Assembly (NCBI GenBank): GCA_905182895.1
Contig: CAJJDD010000013.1
Span: forward strand, 1 to 44,835
Length of the DNA stretch: 44,835 bases
Direction of reading: 5' to 3'
DNA from: Flavobacteriales bacterium UBA4466
Lineage (GTDB): Bacteria > Bacteroidota > Bacteroidia > Flavobacteriales_D > Sanyastnellaceae
Position 1 is the stretch's first letter, and every line of letters begins with the position of its first letter. This document shows positions 1 through 7,915 of this stretch, piece after piece. Made by a program: the position numbers and the translations under genes. The notes under the pieces were generated by a model. It ran no database searches. It was not told where the DNA came from and was given only the letters and a program-made list of their open reading frames with translations.

Positions 1-49
1 TTAAAGTAATTTTCTTGGTTAATACTGTTTCCAAGTTCTCTTCTAACAC
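1..49 (-). CDS. Possible 5' end of a further gene in the sigma-factor operon (partial)
   Basis: A GTG codon lies one base after the TGA stop of the upstream small membrane protein. The frame from it stays open to the window edge and reads MLEENLETVLTKKITL. The spacing would fit a third gene of the sigma-factor operon. Only 16 codons are visible, so no family can be named. An ATG two bases earlier gives only Met-Cys-stop and is not the start. The call rests on spacing and open frame alone. Confidence 0.25.
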   Translation of the reverse strand, partial: MLEENLETVLTKKITL

Positions 50-50
50 A

Positions 51-446
51 TCAAGGGTCAGAAGTTCTGCTATTAGAATTTTCAATTTTAATGTTGTTCT
101 TCTCTGACAATTTATTAGAATGCAACTTGAAAACTTCGTTTTCTGGATTTCGAATTAATTCTTTTGATGTTAAAGTTGTTTTTACCTCTGTTTTCACACG
201 AGAATCTAAACTCTGAACTTCTTCCCTAGGGGTGAATTCACTTGTAACTTCAATATTCTGTTGCACCGCCAAAAAAGAGATGACAATAAGCACTGTCAAT
301 GCAGAAAAAGCCCCTCCCCAAGCTACTCTTCTTCGCTTAGCTTCATGAGCTTTTATTACACTCAGTGCTTCTTCCCATCTAGCATCGGAGAAATTCAGTT
401 CTTCAGGGAAACTGTTTAAATCGTTATGTAAATCTTCAAAATTCAA
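51..446 (-). CDS. Small single-pass membrane protein, putative anti-sigma partner
   Basis: This 131-residue protein has an acidic N-terminal region (about residues 1-35), a short basic stretch KAHEAKRRR, one hydrophobic segment at about residues 43-61 (SALTVLIVISFLAVQQ), and a polar Lys/Glu/Asn-rich tail with no recognisable domain. It follows the ECF sigma factor gene by three bases, the usual place for an anti-sigma factor, and the topology (cytoplasmic N-terminus, one helix, periplasmic tail) would suit that role. No zinc-binding anti-sigma motif (HxxxCxxC) is present, so the function is inferred only from position and topology. The start codon is TTG. No ATG is available between the sigma stop and this frame, so translation is probably coupled to the upstream gene. 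Confidence 0.6.
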   Translation of the reverse strand: MNFEDLHNDLNSFPEELNFSDARWEEALSVIKAHEAKRRRVAWGGAFSALTVLIVISFLAVQQNIEVTSEFTPREEVQSLDSRVKTEVKTTLTSKELIRNPENEVFKLHSNKLSEKNNIKIENSNSRTSDP

Positions 447-449
447 CTC

Positions 450-998
450 TTATGCTTCTTTTTTTACTGCCCATTCTCTAAGTTTCTGCTTTGCAATGGA
501 GTAATGCCACTGGCTTGTACCTTCAGAAATATTTAGCATCCTCGCTATTTCTTGGTGTTTATATCCATCAAACGCGTACATATTAAATACTCTTCCTGTT
601 ACGTTTGGCAAATCTTTGGCTTTGTCTTTTATCCATTCAATTTTATCTTGTTGCATGGAATTTAATACAGGGGCAAGTTGATAATTTGGCAATTCTTCGA
701 CTTCTCTAATTTCAATCTTTGCCTTATAGTTTTTTTCCTTCCTGATTTGATCAATTACTTCATTAATTACAACTCTCCTTAACCAAAGCTCAAAAGGTAC
801 TTTAGTTTTATATTTTTTCAAGTTAATTAACGCTTTTAAAAAACCTGCATTCAAAAATTCTATGGCCTCTTCGTTGTTTTTAGCATACCTCCAGCAAATG
901 GCCATCATGAAATTGTAGCATGACTGGTAAAGCTCATTTTGTGCTTTTCTGTCTTTTTTAAGACACTTCTTTATAAGCTCTTTATCGTATTGAATCAA
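450..998 (-). CDS. ECF-type RNA polymerase sigma-70 factor
   Basis: This 182-residue protein has the two-domain layout of extracytoplasmic-function sigma factors, which direct RNA polymerase to a small regulon, usually envelope-related. Region 2 covers roughly residues 10-90 and includes FLNAGFLKALINLKKY and WLRRVVINEVIDQIRK, the -10-recognition helix area. Region 4 covers about residues 120-178 and contains the helix-turn-helix YKHQEIARMLNISEGTSQWH, which reads the -35 element. Length is normal for the family. It is the first gene of a minus-strand operon with the small membrane protein three bases downstream. The ATG start follows a candidate -7 element by about 40 bases. The regulon cannot be told from sequence. 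Confidence 0.92.
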   Translation of the reverse strand: MIQYDKELIKKCLKKDRKAQNELYQSCYNFMMAICWRYAKNNEEAIEFLNAGFLKALINLKKYKTKVPFELWLRRVVINEVIDQIRKEKNYKAKIEIREVEELPNYQLAPVLNSMQQDKIEWIKDKAKDLPNVTGRVFNMYAFDGYKHQEIARMLNISEGTSQWHYSIAKQKLREWAVKKEA

Positions 999-1036
999 TT
1001 TTTAATACTAAAAGTCAAGGATGAAAAGCGACTTCA

Positions 1037-1044
1037 CAAATTTA
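1037..1044 (-). promoter_or_regulatory. Candidate Bacteroidota -7 element for the sigma-factor operon
   Basis: Read on the minus strand this is TAAATTTG, a full match to the TAnnTTTG -7 consensus of Bacteroidota, about 38 bases before the sigma-factor ATG. No clear TTG box lies at the usual distance upstream, so confidence is low. Confidence 0.3.
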
Positions 1045-1126
1045 CAAATCGCGGTGAAAAACTTAAAATAAATTCAAAAAAAGATTTAATCTTATGCTTC
1101 CGCTTTTAATTAATTATTTTATCATA

Positions 1127-2611
1127 TTAATTCTTAACGAACCTTTCTGATACTTTCACACCGGCTGAACTTATTGTGGTAATATATATTCCCGCCTCTA
1201 AATTTTCAACATCCACTTGAAATCTGTTTTTTCCCGAGATAATATTCTGATCTTTACTGTAAACAACTTGTCCAAGGCTATTAAAGATCTGTATAAGAGA
1301 GTTAGACTCAGTATTGCTATCAACAATCACTTCAATCATGCCTCCTTCCTCAACTGGATTAGGGAAACAGACAAGGTTAATTAAGACATCAAAAACATCC
1401 TGGAAGTTATCTTCATTGAATTGTCCTCCACCTGAGAATTCTTCAAATAAATTGTATACCTCATCTGCAAAATCAGAATCAAAATTATCAAACCCTCCGT
1501 TTGCATTTCCGTATTCACAAGAACCGTCATTCATATTTGCCTCAAGATTATAATTTGTTGCATATAAATCTGAACATCCATAAATCAAACCTTCACACTC
1601 TGAATTTAATGCGAATGACTCAAAACCAGAAGCCCCGTCTGATAAGGTCGCTTCAAGAAAAACTCCATTAGAATTACTAAGTGAAATTATATTTCCAGAC
1701 CATCCATCACCAAATGCGTCGTTCATAAATAGAGTATAGCATCCATCTGGAAGACATACATAAGACGGCTCATTGTTAGCAGTTCCTGTAGCGTATTCTA
1801 CCCCATTGTCAGTAATAGGTTCCAGCTGACACTTCACTTTGCCATGCACCAAGTTCAAATTGGATAATAACCTCATTAAGAGCACAAGTAGAATCGTCAC
1901 CTTCCTCATCCTCACTATACAGGCATGAACCATCATTAACTGTAGCGGTATCGTCATAGTTGAGTGCGTTTGAGTCCGTACAACCAAAAGCTACTTCATC
2001 ACAATCCACTATTGCTTTCCCCTCAATGTCTAAGTCCCAAAATCCACACGCTAATTCACAAGCATGAATTTCAAAAACTTCATCAAACCAACTTACGCAT
2101 ATGAATTCTTCAGATTCCCAATCACAATCACAATCATTCCCCCAATTTTCATATTCACATGAGCCATCATTATCTGTAGCAGTTTCGTCATAATTAAGTG
2201 CGTTTGAGTCTGTGCAGCCAAATACTAAGTCTTCACAGTCGATAATTACAGGTTCTATAATTTCAAGAGTGATTGGATCCCAGGTAGTAAACATCCCGCA
2301 CTCGACCATACACAATGGCACCGTGATTGTCTGTCCAAAGTCAGTCACCACGCAAACCACTTCATCCGAAAACGCAATCGCAGTCATTAGTATTCGCATA
2401 TTCACACGTTTCCGTCGTCAGCAGTAGCCGCAGGATTATAATTGAAAGCTATAAAATCAGTGCATCCAAAAATTTCTTCATTACAATCAAAACCAGTAAG
2501 CTCATCAATTGAAATGCAAGATTCAATCGTTAAATCCACATTAGCGCCTGCTCTATTTACAAAGAGTAAACTAATCATGGTGATGGCAGAATATTTTATA
2601 ATATTTATCAT
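1127..2611 (-). CDS. Secreted Cys-rich protein with GCTD-x-x-A-x-NY repeats and T9SS type A sorting domain (frameshifted)
   Basis: One gene is split into overlapping reading frames. The N-terminal piece starts at ATG 2611 (MINIIKYSAITMISLLFVNR, a signal peptide) and carries FGCTDFIAFNY. The middle piece has two FGCTDSNALNY repeats, each followed by NDGSC. The last piece contains PSYVCLPDGCYTLFMNDAFG and DGWSGN, a motif common in Flavobacteriales secreted proteins, one more repeat (YGCSDLYATNY), and a C-terminal domain starting near VCFPNPVEEGG and ending GIYITTISSAGVKVSERFVK, a clear type A sorting domain. Frames change twice between about 2370 and 2410 (joining sequence CEYANTNDCDCVF lies in the third frame) and again near 1810-1835. 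The net length is a multiple of three, so compensating read errors are likely. Role: a surface or released protein; binding partner unknown. Confidence 0.75.
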
Positions 2612-2711
2612 TTTTCTTTTTTTCAGTGATTTTAAATGTCTTGCTATAAACACGTACATCACAGCCAAAAACTTGGTTAAAGTATAAAACTAAATCTTAA
2701 GTGTCTTATTA

Positions 2712-3730
2712 TCAACCCCAAACTTTTGTCCCCTCAGAACAATTCTGACAAATCTCTATGCTGCTTCTCCCTTTCTGAACACCCCTGTTTCTGAATGTAT
2801 TATATTGATTTCCCAACCACACCTCTTTAAAGGATAATTCGTTCACATCACCCATGGCGTGAGTGGCGTCTTTGTCAAAACAGCATGGGACAATCTTTCC
2901 ATCCCAAGTTACAACGCTTCCTCTCCACATTCTCCAACACTGGTTTTCTAGCTTATTTTTAATTTCATAAGTGCCGTCTTTTTTCTTTCTGTACCTCGAA
3001 TACTCCCCTTCGTAGGCATGAGTTCATTTCCGTTTTTAAAATCATAGAGCTGAGCCGTTTTAAAGGTAATAAAGTCTACACCTTCTTTTTCGGCAAGACT
3101 GTTAGCGTCATCTATCTGATGTTCGTTAGGCTTTACTACTAAAAACTGAAAAACGACTAGTGGCGATTTAGAGTTTAACTCTTTTTTGGCCTTGATAATA
3201 TTTCTTGTCCCTTCCAGAACTTTATCCAACCTCCCGTTTATTCTATATGACTCGTATGTCTCTTGGGTGGTCCCATCTAGTGAGATTATTAGCTTATCCA
3301 ATCCTGATTCTACGGTTTTGCGGGCATTATCCTCCGACAAAAAATGACCATTAGTACTGGTAGAGGTGAAAATCCCTTTTTCACTCGCCAATTTAACTAG
3401 GTTTAAGAAATCTTTGTGAATGTATGGTTCACCTTGAAAATAAAAATTTATATACGTTAAGTACTTGTCTAAACCCCTCAAGGTCGTTTCTAAAGTAGTC
3501 TGCTTTATGCTTCCCGTAGGTCTAGAAAATATTTTCAATCCTGACGGGCACTCAGGACAACCCAAATTACACGCTGTCGTAGGCTCTATGGTTAATGATG
3601 TCGGCATCCCCCATATAGCTGGCTTAGATATTAGCTTAGAGTAATAAAAACTAAGCCAAAGCTTAATCATATTTACCAGCTTGTGAAAAGTTAGTTTCCT
3701 AAGATATTTTATGGCCTCTTTCTTGCTCAT
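2712..3730 (-). CDS. Radical SAM protein with SPASM-type C-terminal domain (one frameshift)
   Basis: The protein starts MSKKEAIKYLRK, and after about 50 residues has the radical SAM motif CNLGCPEC (CxxxCxxC), which binds the 4Fe-4S cluster that cleaves S-adenosylmethionine. Further core strands are visible (FYFQGEPYIHKDF, TSTNGHFL, LIISLDGTTQETYESYR). The C-terminal part carries a SPASM-like Cys cluster: CWRMW, VPCCFDKD, and ICQNCSEG, with GDVNELSFKEVWLG between, as in peptide- or protein-modifying and MoaA-like enzymes. The frame breaks at the C run 3005-3008: adding one G to the coding strand joins KGEYSRYRKKKDGTYEIK to the downstream piece, so this is probably a homopolymer deletion. No precursor peptide or partner gene is adjacent, so the substrate is unknown. 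It is divergent from the LytTR regulator. Confidence 0.85.
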
Positions 3731-3778
3731 TTGTAAAAGTAAAAGTACTCCTATAAATTATAATCAGTTGATAATCTC

Positions 3779-3786
3779 TAACTTTG
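3779..3786 (+). promoter_or_regulatory. Candidate -7 element for the LytTR regulator gene
   Basis: The sequence TAACTTTG matches the TAnnTTTG consensus, 16 bases before the ATG at 3803. No TTG box is seen at the usual distance. Confidence 0.35.
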
Positions 3787-3802
3787 TTCTGTAGAAACTG
3801 AA

Positions 3803-4519
3803 ATGAAAAAGAAGAAGAAGTATAGTGCGATATTAATCGATGACGAAAAACCTGCTTTGGAGGTTCTTGTCTATTTGATTCAAAAGTACTGCCCACAAAT
3901 TGTCATTGGCGCCACTTTCCAGCATCCTGAAAAAGCGCAAAAATATATTGCCGCGCACTCTCCAGACCTAGCTTTCGTAGACATTAGAATGGGCAGCACT
4001 AGTGGGCTAGAGTTGATCAACAACATGAAAGCTACTAGAACTAGCTTTATAGTTACTACGGCTTACTCCGAATATGCCTTAGAAGCATGGAGAACTATGG
4101 CACTAAGCTATTTATTGAAGCCTGTGGACCCCGAGGATTTGTTAAGCGCTTTTAAAAAATTCGTAGCACTAAATGAGCCCCCCAATTCTATATCGAGCGC
4201 TAGACTGAATATAGGAGCTGAATCGATATTGTCTGATTCCATTTTATATATCTCTGCAGAAGGAGCTTATTCAAGGCTGTTCATAGAAAACAAAAAAGAG
4301 GTTATTGTCTCTAGAAATTTAAAAAGTATTCTAGAGTTATTGAACTCCTCAAAATTTTTCAGAATTCATAGAAGTCAAATCATTAATTTGAATCACATCC
4401 TATCTGTTAATGAGAAAAAAAGAATAGTGACCCTGAAAAACAAAGTGGAGTGCGAAATTTCAGAGAGAAGGTTAAGTGAGTTTTTAGAGTTTTTAAAACA
4501 GCAAAAAAAGAAATGGTAG
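3803..4519 (+). CDS. LytTR-family response regulator
   Basis: This 238-residue transcription regulator has a receiver domain at about residues 8-125: acidic pocket LIDDEKPA, phospho-acceptor Asp in AFVDIRMG, the Thr of VTTAYSEYA and the Lys of LLKPVD. A LytTR DNA-binding domain follows at about residues 145-235 (ILYISAEGAYSRLF, FFRIHRSQIINLNHI). All key receiver residues are present, so it should be phosphorylatable. In Bacteroidota, LytTR regulators usually pair with a LytS/YehU-like membrane kinase, but none is adjacent, making this an orphan here. It overlaps the DUF3109 gene by 7 bases and is divergent from the radical SAM gene. Confidence 0.93.
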   Translation: MKKKKKYSAILIDDEKPALEVLVYLIQKYCPQIVIGATFQHPEKAQKYIAAHSPDLAFVDIRMGSTSGLELINNMKATRTSFIVTTAYSEYALEAWRTMALSYLLKPVDPEDLLSAFKKFVALNEPPNSISSARLNIGAESILSDSILYISAEGAYSRLFIENKKEVIVSRNLKSILELLNSSKFFRIHRSQIINLNHILSVNEKKRIVTLKNKVECEISERRLSEFLEFLKQQKKKW

Positions 4520-5088
4520 AAATAGACGACAAGCTAATCTCTATGGATGTATTCGATAAAAAATTCGTTTGCGATTTAATGGCATGCAAAGGCGCTTGCT
4601 GTGTAGAGGGAAACGGTGGCGCTCCGTTAGAAGAGGATGAGTTAGAATTACTTGAAAAAAACTTCAGTGCTGCTAAAAAATACATGTCTACCGAAAACAT
4701 AAAAGTCATTGAAGAAAAGGGCTTTTTTTCCATAGGAGAAGATGGAGAATTAGAAACGCCTTTAAAAGGAACTGAGGAGTGTGCTTATGTACATTACGAC
4801 AGAAGTGGAACAGCTAAGTGCAGCTATGATACTGCATACAGAAACGGTGAATCAGAATGGATGAAGCCCATCAGTTGTCATTTATATCCTATTCGTATAA
4901 CCAAACTTAAAACTCATACAGCTCTAAACTACCACAAATGGGGAATCTGTGCTCCTGCCTGTGACTGCGGGGCTCGTTTAGATGTGCCTGTATATAAATT
5001 TTTAAAGGAGCCGCTTATCAGAAAATTTGGGGAGGAGTTTTACGCAGAAATAGAGAGAGCTGCTGATATTTTAGACACTTCGAAATAG
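4513..5088 (+). CDS. DUF3109 family Cys-rich protein
   Basis: This 191-residue protein matches the Bacteroidota DUF3109 family, related to YkgJ-like putative zinc/iron-binding proteins. It shows a Cys-rich N-terminus (CDLMACKGACCVEGNGGAPL), then conserved internal cysteines in GTEECAYVHYD, AKCSYDTAY, and PISCHLYPIRI, and a C-terminal cluster ICAPACDCG. The spacing suggests a metal or Fe-S binding fold, but no reaction is established. Its ATG lies inside the end of the LytTR gene (7-base overlap), so the two are translationally coupled; this pairing may reflect shared transcription only. Confidence 0.88.
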   Translation: MVEIDDKLISMDVFDKKFVCDLMACKGACCVEGNGGAPLEEDELELLEKNFSAAKKYMSTENIKVIEEKGFFSIGEDGELETPLKGTEECAYVHYDRSGTAKCSYDTAYRNGESEWMKPISCHLYPIRITKLKTHTALNYHKWGICAPACDCGARLDVPVYKFLKEPLIRKFGEEFYAEIERAADILDTSK

Positions 5089-5186
5089 TCTTTTCATTTT
5101 CCGAAGCCTTGTGTTAATAGATTCCTTAACCTGACAAAAAGAGGCTTGTAATATAATTTATCTTTCTACATTAAATTATAGAATAT

Positions 5187-6296
5187 ATGAATCGGATAGC
5201 AAAGACTGTTCTAGCAATAGTGTTACTTTTTCCTACAAATATTCTTCTTAGCCAAGAAGTCCCACAAGGAATTTATTACCAAGCTGTAGCGAGAGGAGAA
5301 TCGGGAACTGAACTAATCGAAACTAGTTTAGTTGTGAGGATAAATGTGGAAGATGAGGACAATATAATTTACACAGAACTTCATAGCCCTACTACTGATT
5401 CTTTCGGATTATTCGAGCTATTTATAGGTGCAGGGGACGTGGAGCTGGGTGATTTTTCTACTGTTTTATGGGGAGAACAGAATCACTTTCTAAATGTAGA
5501 ACTGGACCTAGGGGATGGTTTTATAGATGTTTCCACAACCCAATTCTTATCTGTCCCATACAGCTTGTATAGTGCTAGAGCGGCTTCTGCAGACAATGTG
5601 AATGATGCAGATGCCGACCCTAACAATGAACTAATACAAAACTTCTCTCTTAACGGAACAGATCTAGAAATTACTGAAAATGGGACTACTTGGTCCGTTC
5701 CTCTTATTGATTTCGCTGATGACGCAGATGCTGACCCGAACAATGAGTTAATACAAAACTTCTCTCTTAACGGAACAGACTTAGAGCTCACTGAAAATGG
5801 GACTACCTGGTCCGTTCCTCTCGATGATTTCGCTGATGATGGGGATTGGAACATTAATACCGGGAATGCATCATTAACATCAGAAGGCTTTAATGTGGGG
5901 ATTAACACTACTAACCCTAGCAGTACCTTAGATGTAAACGGATCGATTGGGCTGAATACAATGTTAGTGATTAGCGACCCAAATGAAACCATAGAAGCTA
6001 ATCTCGGGGTAGATGATAGTGTATTGCTGTGTGATGTAATCTCAGGGCCAATAATAGCAAGACTACCTGATGCAGAGCTGTGTGGTGGAAGAACCTATTT
6101 CGTGAAAAGGTTTGACTCTAGCAATAATAATTATGGATTTTCTTCAGGAACCACAGTAACGGTAGTACCTATTTCTGGTCAGAGCATTGATAATAAACCA
6201 ACTTTAGAGCTAGATAAAAATACATGGGAACAATTGACCATAATAAGTAATGGCTCTAACTGGTACATTCTTTCATACAATACCAATCCGCAATAA
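5187..6296 (+). CDS. Secreted fibre/collar-like protein, first gene of a T9SS surface operon
   Basis: This 369-residue protein has a signal peptide (about residues 1-22, ending LLSQ). The N-terminal domain begins PQGIYYQAVARGESG and ends FLSVPYSLYSARAAS, a module common at the start of Bacteroidota proteins that resemble phage tail-fibre or collar proteins. A 39-residue segment (DADADPNNELIQNFSLNGTD and following) is then repeated twice. Next comes a short collar motif VGINTTNPSSTLDVNGSIG, typical of fibre proteins that end in a peptidase S74 chaperone, but no S74 domain is present and the C-terminus is a compact beta-rich region. It is followed without a gap by the type B sorting-domain gene. 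Role: probably a surface fibre or adhesin; binding target unknown. Confidence 0.75.
   Translation: MNRIAKTVLAIVLLFPTNILLSQEVPQGIYYQAVARGESGTELIETSLVVRINVEDEDNIIYTELHSPTTDSFGLFELFIGAGDVELGDFSTVLWGEQNHFLNVELDLGDGFIDVSTTQFLSVPYSLYSARAASADNVNDADADPNNELIQNFSLNGTDLEITENGTTWSVPLIDFADDADADPNNELIQNFSLNGTDLELTENGTTWSVPLDDFADDGDWNINTGNASLTSEGFNVGINTTNPSSTLDVNGSIGLNTMLVISDPNETIEANLGVDDSVLLCDVISGPIIARLPDAELCGGRTYFVKRFDSSNNNYGFSSGTTVTVVPISGQSIDNKPTLELDKNTWEQLTIISNGSNWYILSYNTNPQ
5604..5837 (+). repeat. Two-copy 117-bp in-frame tandem repeat
   Basis: Two adjacent 117-base units (5604-5720 and 5721-5837) encode near-identical 39-residue blocks: IQNFSLNGTD, ENGTTWSVPL and DFAD occur in both. Nucleotide differences are mostly synonymous (for example gat/gac, act/acc), suggesting an older duplication under protein-level constraint. 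Confidence 0.9.
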
Positions 6297-7001
6297 ATGA
6301 AGGTGATTTTAATATGTTTCATTTGTCTGCCCAGCCTATTATTTTGTCAATCTTTAGAAAGGCAAGTCATAAGTTCTACTGGAACAACTTCTGGCAGTAT
6401 TATCTCGTCAAGCACTGTTGGCCCTAGTATACTATTTACCTCAAGCTTAGCAGACACTTTACTGCTGACTCAAGGCTTTCAACAGCCTGTAGAAAACAAC
6501 CTATTGGTAGAGCTTATAATCACACCTGCATCTTGTGCTTTTCTTCAGAGTGGCTCTGTAGAATTCCTGATTTCTTGGTGCCCAGGGCCCTATGCCATAG
6601 TATGGGAAAACCAAAGCTCCGAATCGCTCGTTGAAAACCTCTCTCAGGGGTCATACTCTTTCAGTATCTCTAGTGATCAATGTACTTTTACCGGAGAGGC
6701 TATTATTGGGTCTGCCGATGACTGTGAGGGTATTATTCCTAATGTTATCACCCTAAATAATGATGGTGTAAATGAAACATGGATCGTGCCCGAACTGTCT
6801 CTCCACCAAAACGCAGAGAATAAAGTAAGCATCCTCAATAGATGGGCTCAAGTAGTATGGGAGGGAAATAACTATGACAACATAAATACAGTATGGATGG
6901 GGGATAATATGCGGGGAGAGCTTCTTCCAGCAGGAACATATTTTTATAGAATACAGTCCAACTCAGAAGAAAAAACAGGATATATCGAATTATTTAGATG
7001 A
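6297..7001 (+). CDS. T9SS type B (gliding-associated CHU_C-like) sorting-domain protein
   Basis: This 234-residue secreted protein has a signal peptide ending FCQS and a passenger of about 110 residues whose start (RQVISSTGTTSGSI) resembles N-termini of other small Bacteroidota surface proteins. The last about 90 residues form a type B C-terminal domain: IIPNVITLNNDGVNETWIVP, ILNRWAQVVWEGNNYDN, WMGDNMRGELLPAGTYFYRI and a final GYIELFR. Type B domains mark export through the type IX system, and their carriers are commonly encoded beside a PorP/SprF protein, exactly as here. The ATG follows the previous stop directly, and its own stop overlaps the next ATG (ATGA), so the operon is translationally coupled. 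Confidence 0.88.
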   Translation: MKVILICFICLPSLLFCQSLERQVISSTGTTSGSIISSSTVGPSILFTSSLADTLLLTQGFQQPVENNLLVELIITPASCAFLQSGSVEFLISWCPGPYAIVWENQSSESLVENLSQGSYSFSISSDQCTFTGEAIIGSADDCEGIIPNVITLNNDGVNETWIVPELSLHQNAENKVSILNRWAQVVWEGNNYDNINTVWMGDNMRGELLPAGTYFYRIQSNSEEKTGYIELFR

Positions 7002-7912
7002 ATCATTTAAAATTCATATCATTCTCAATGCTACTGAGCTTGATTGTCTTTAAAAGCAATGGGCAGCAACTTAACTTGAATCAAAATTCTCATTTCAATT
7101 TACTAAATGAAAATATAGGGTTTGCAGGTAACTATAACGCTACTCACTTTTCTGTCAATTATTATAAACTCTGGTCGGTTAAAGGAGCGCCAACTTCATT
7201 TAATTTCTCTGCCCACATGCCTCTTCAGAAAAGGAAATTAGGCTTGGCTATAAAAGCAGATAGAACAGCCATCGGAGCACATGAGGAAGTAAGCGTGAAA
7301 GGTGTTTTCGCCTATAAACTTGCCGTAGGTTCAGGAAGACTATCTTTTGGTATAGCTGCAGGGTTTAGACAGTATAACTTTAATTCATCTGAGTTAGTCG
7401 TACTTGACGTAGCAAACGAAACCTATAATTTCTCTGAGCTTAATAACACAATTTTAGATGTAGACTTCGGAATTATTTACACGGATAACAGAAATTTTAT
7501 AGGACTGGAGATTAACCAACTCACCTCTTCAGACTGGAACATAAATGACACGGATAACTCCGCACAAATCCCTCATTTCAAAATAGCCGGAGGACATGTA
7601 TTTCCAATGAAAGAATTGAATTTTTTAAGAGTATCTGCTCACATAAGGTCAGACACTAACTTTCAGCTTCAGAGTGATTTGTTGTTAAATTATTTATACC
7701 AAAACAAAATCTGGATAGGATGCGGTATCCGAATCGATTACGGCTTGTTAGCACAACTAGAAATTAATTTCTCCAAAAGATTTCATGCGGGTTATACTGG
7801 AGGCGTTCCGCTATATACTTCAGTAAAAACATTCACTGCGAGCCACTCTGTATTTCTCGGTTATATGTTGCCTAATGATAAAAGTCAAGCTCCTTCACTT
7901 GGGAAATTCTAA
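6998..7912 (+). CDS. PorP/SprF family type IX secretion membrane protein
   Basis: This 304-residue protein has a signal peptide (ending KSNGQQ) and an outer-membrane beta-barrel pattern of alternating hydrophobic residues, matching PorP/SprF: an N-terminal segment with NEAxAG-like sequence (LLNENIGFAGNYNATHFSVN), then LGLAIKADRTAIGAHEE, and a C-terminal barrel ending SVFLGYML. Family members associate with the outer membrane and are needed for export or anchoring of a cognate type B cargo; SprF serving SprB is the known example. Here the likely cargo is the gene just upstream (4-base overlap). The first gene of the operon might be another client, but that is inference. Confidence 0.9.
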   Translation: MNHLKFISFSMLLSLIVFKSNGQQLNLNQNSHFNLLNENIGFAGNYNATHFSVNYYKLWSVKGAPTSFNFSAHMPLQKRKLGLAIKADRTAIGAHEEVSVKGVFAYKLAVGSGRLSFGIAAGFRQYNFNSSELVVLDVANETYNFSELNNTILDVDFGIIYTDNRNFIGLEINQLTSSDWNINDTDNSAQIPHFKIAGGHVFPMKELNFLRVSAHIRSDTNFQLQSDLLLNYLYQNKIWIGCGIRIDYGLLAQLEINFSKRFHAGYTGGVPLYTSVKTFTASHSVFLGYMLPNDKSQAPSLGKF

Positions 7913-7915
7913 TTG

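Noticed and set aside
1314-1553. Plus-strand ORF opposite the Cys-rich secreted protein
   Set aside because: It lies antisense to a clear sorting domain and has no independent support.
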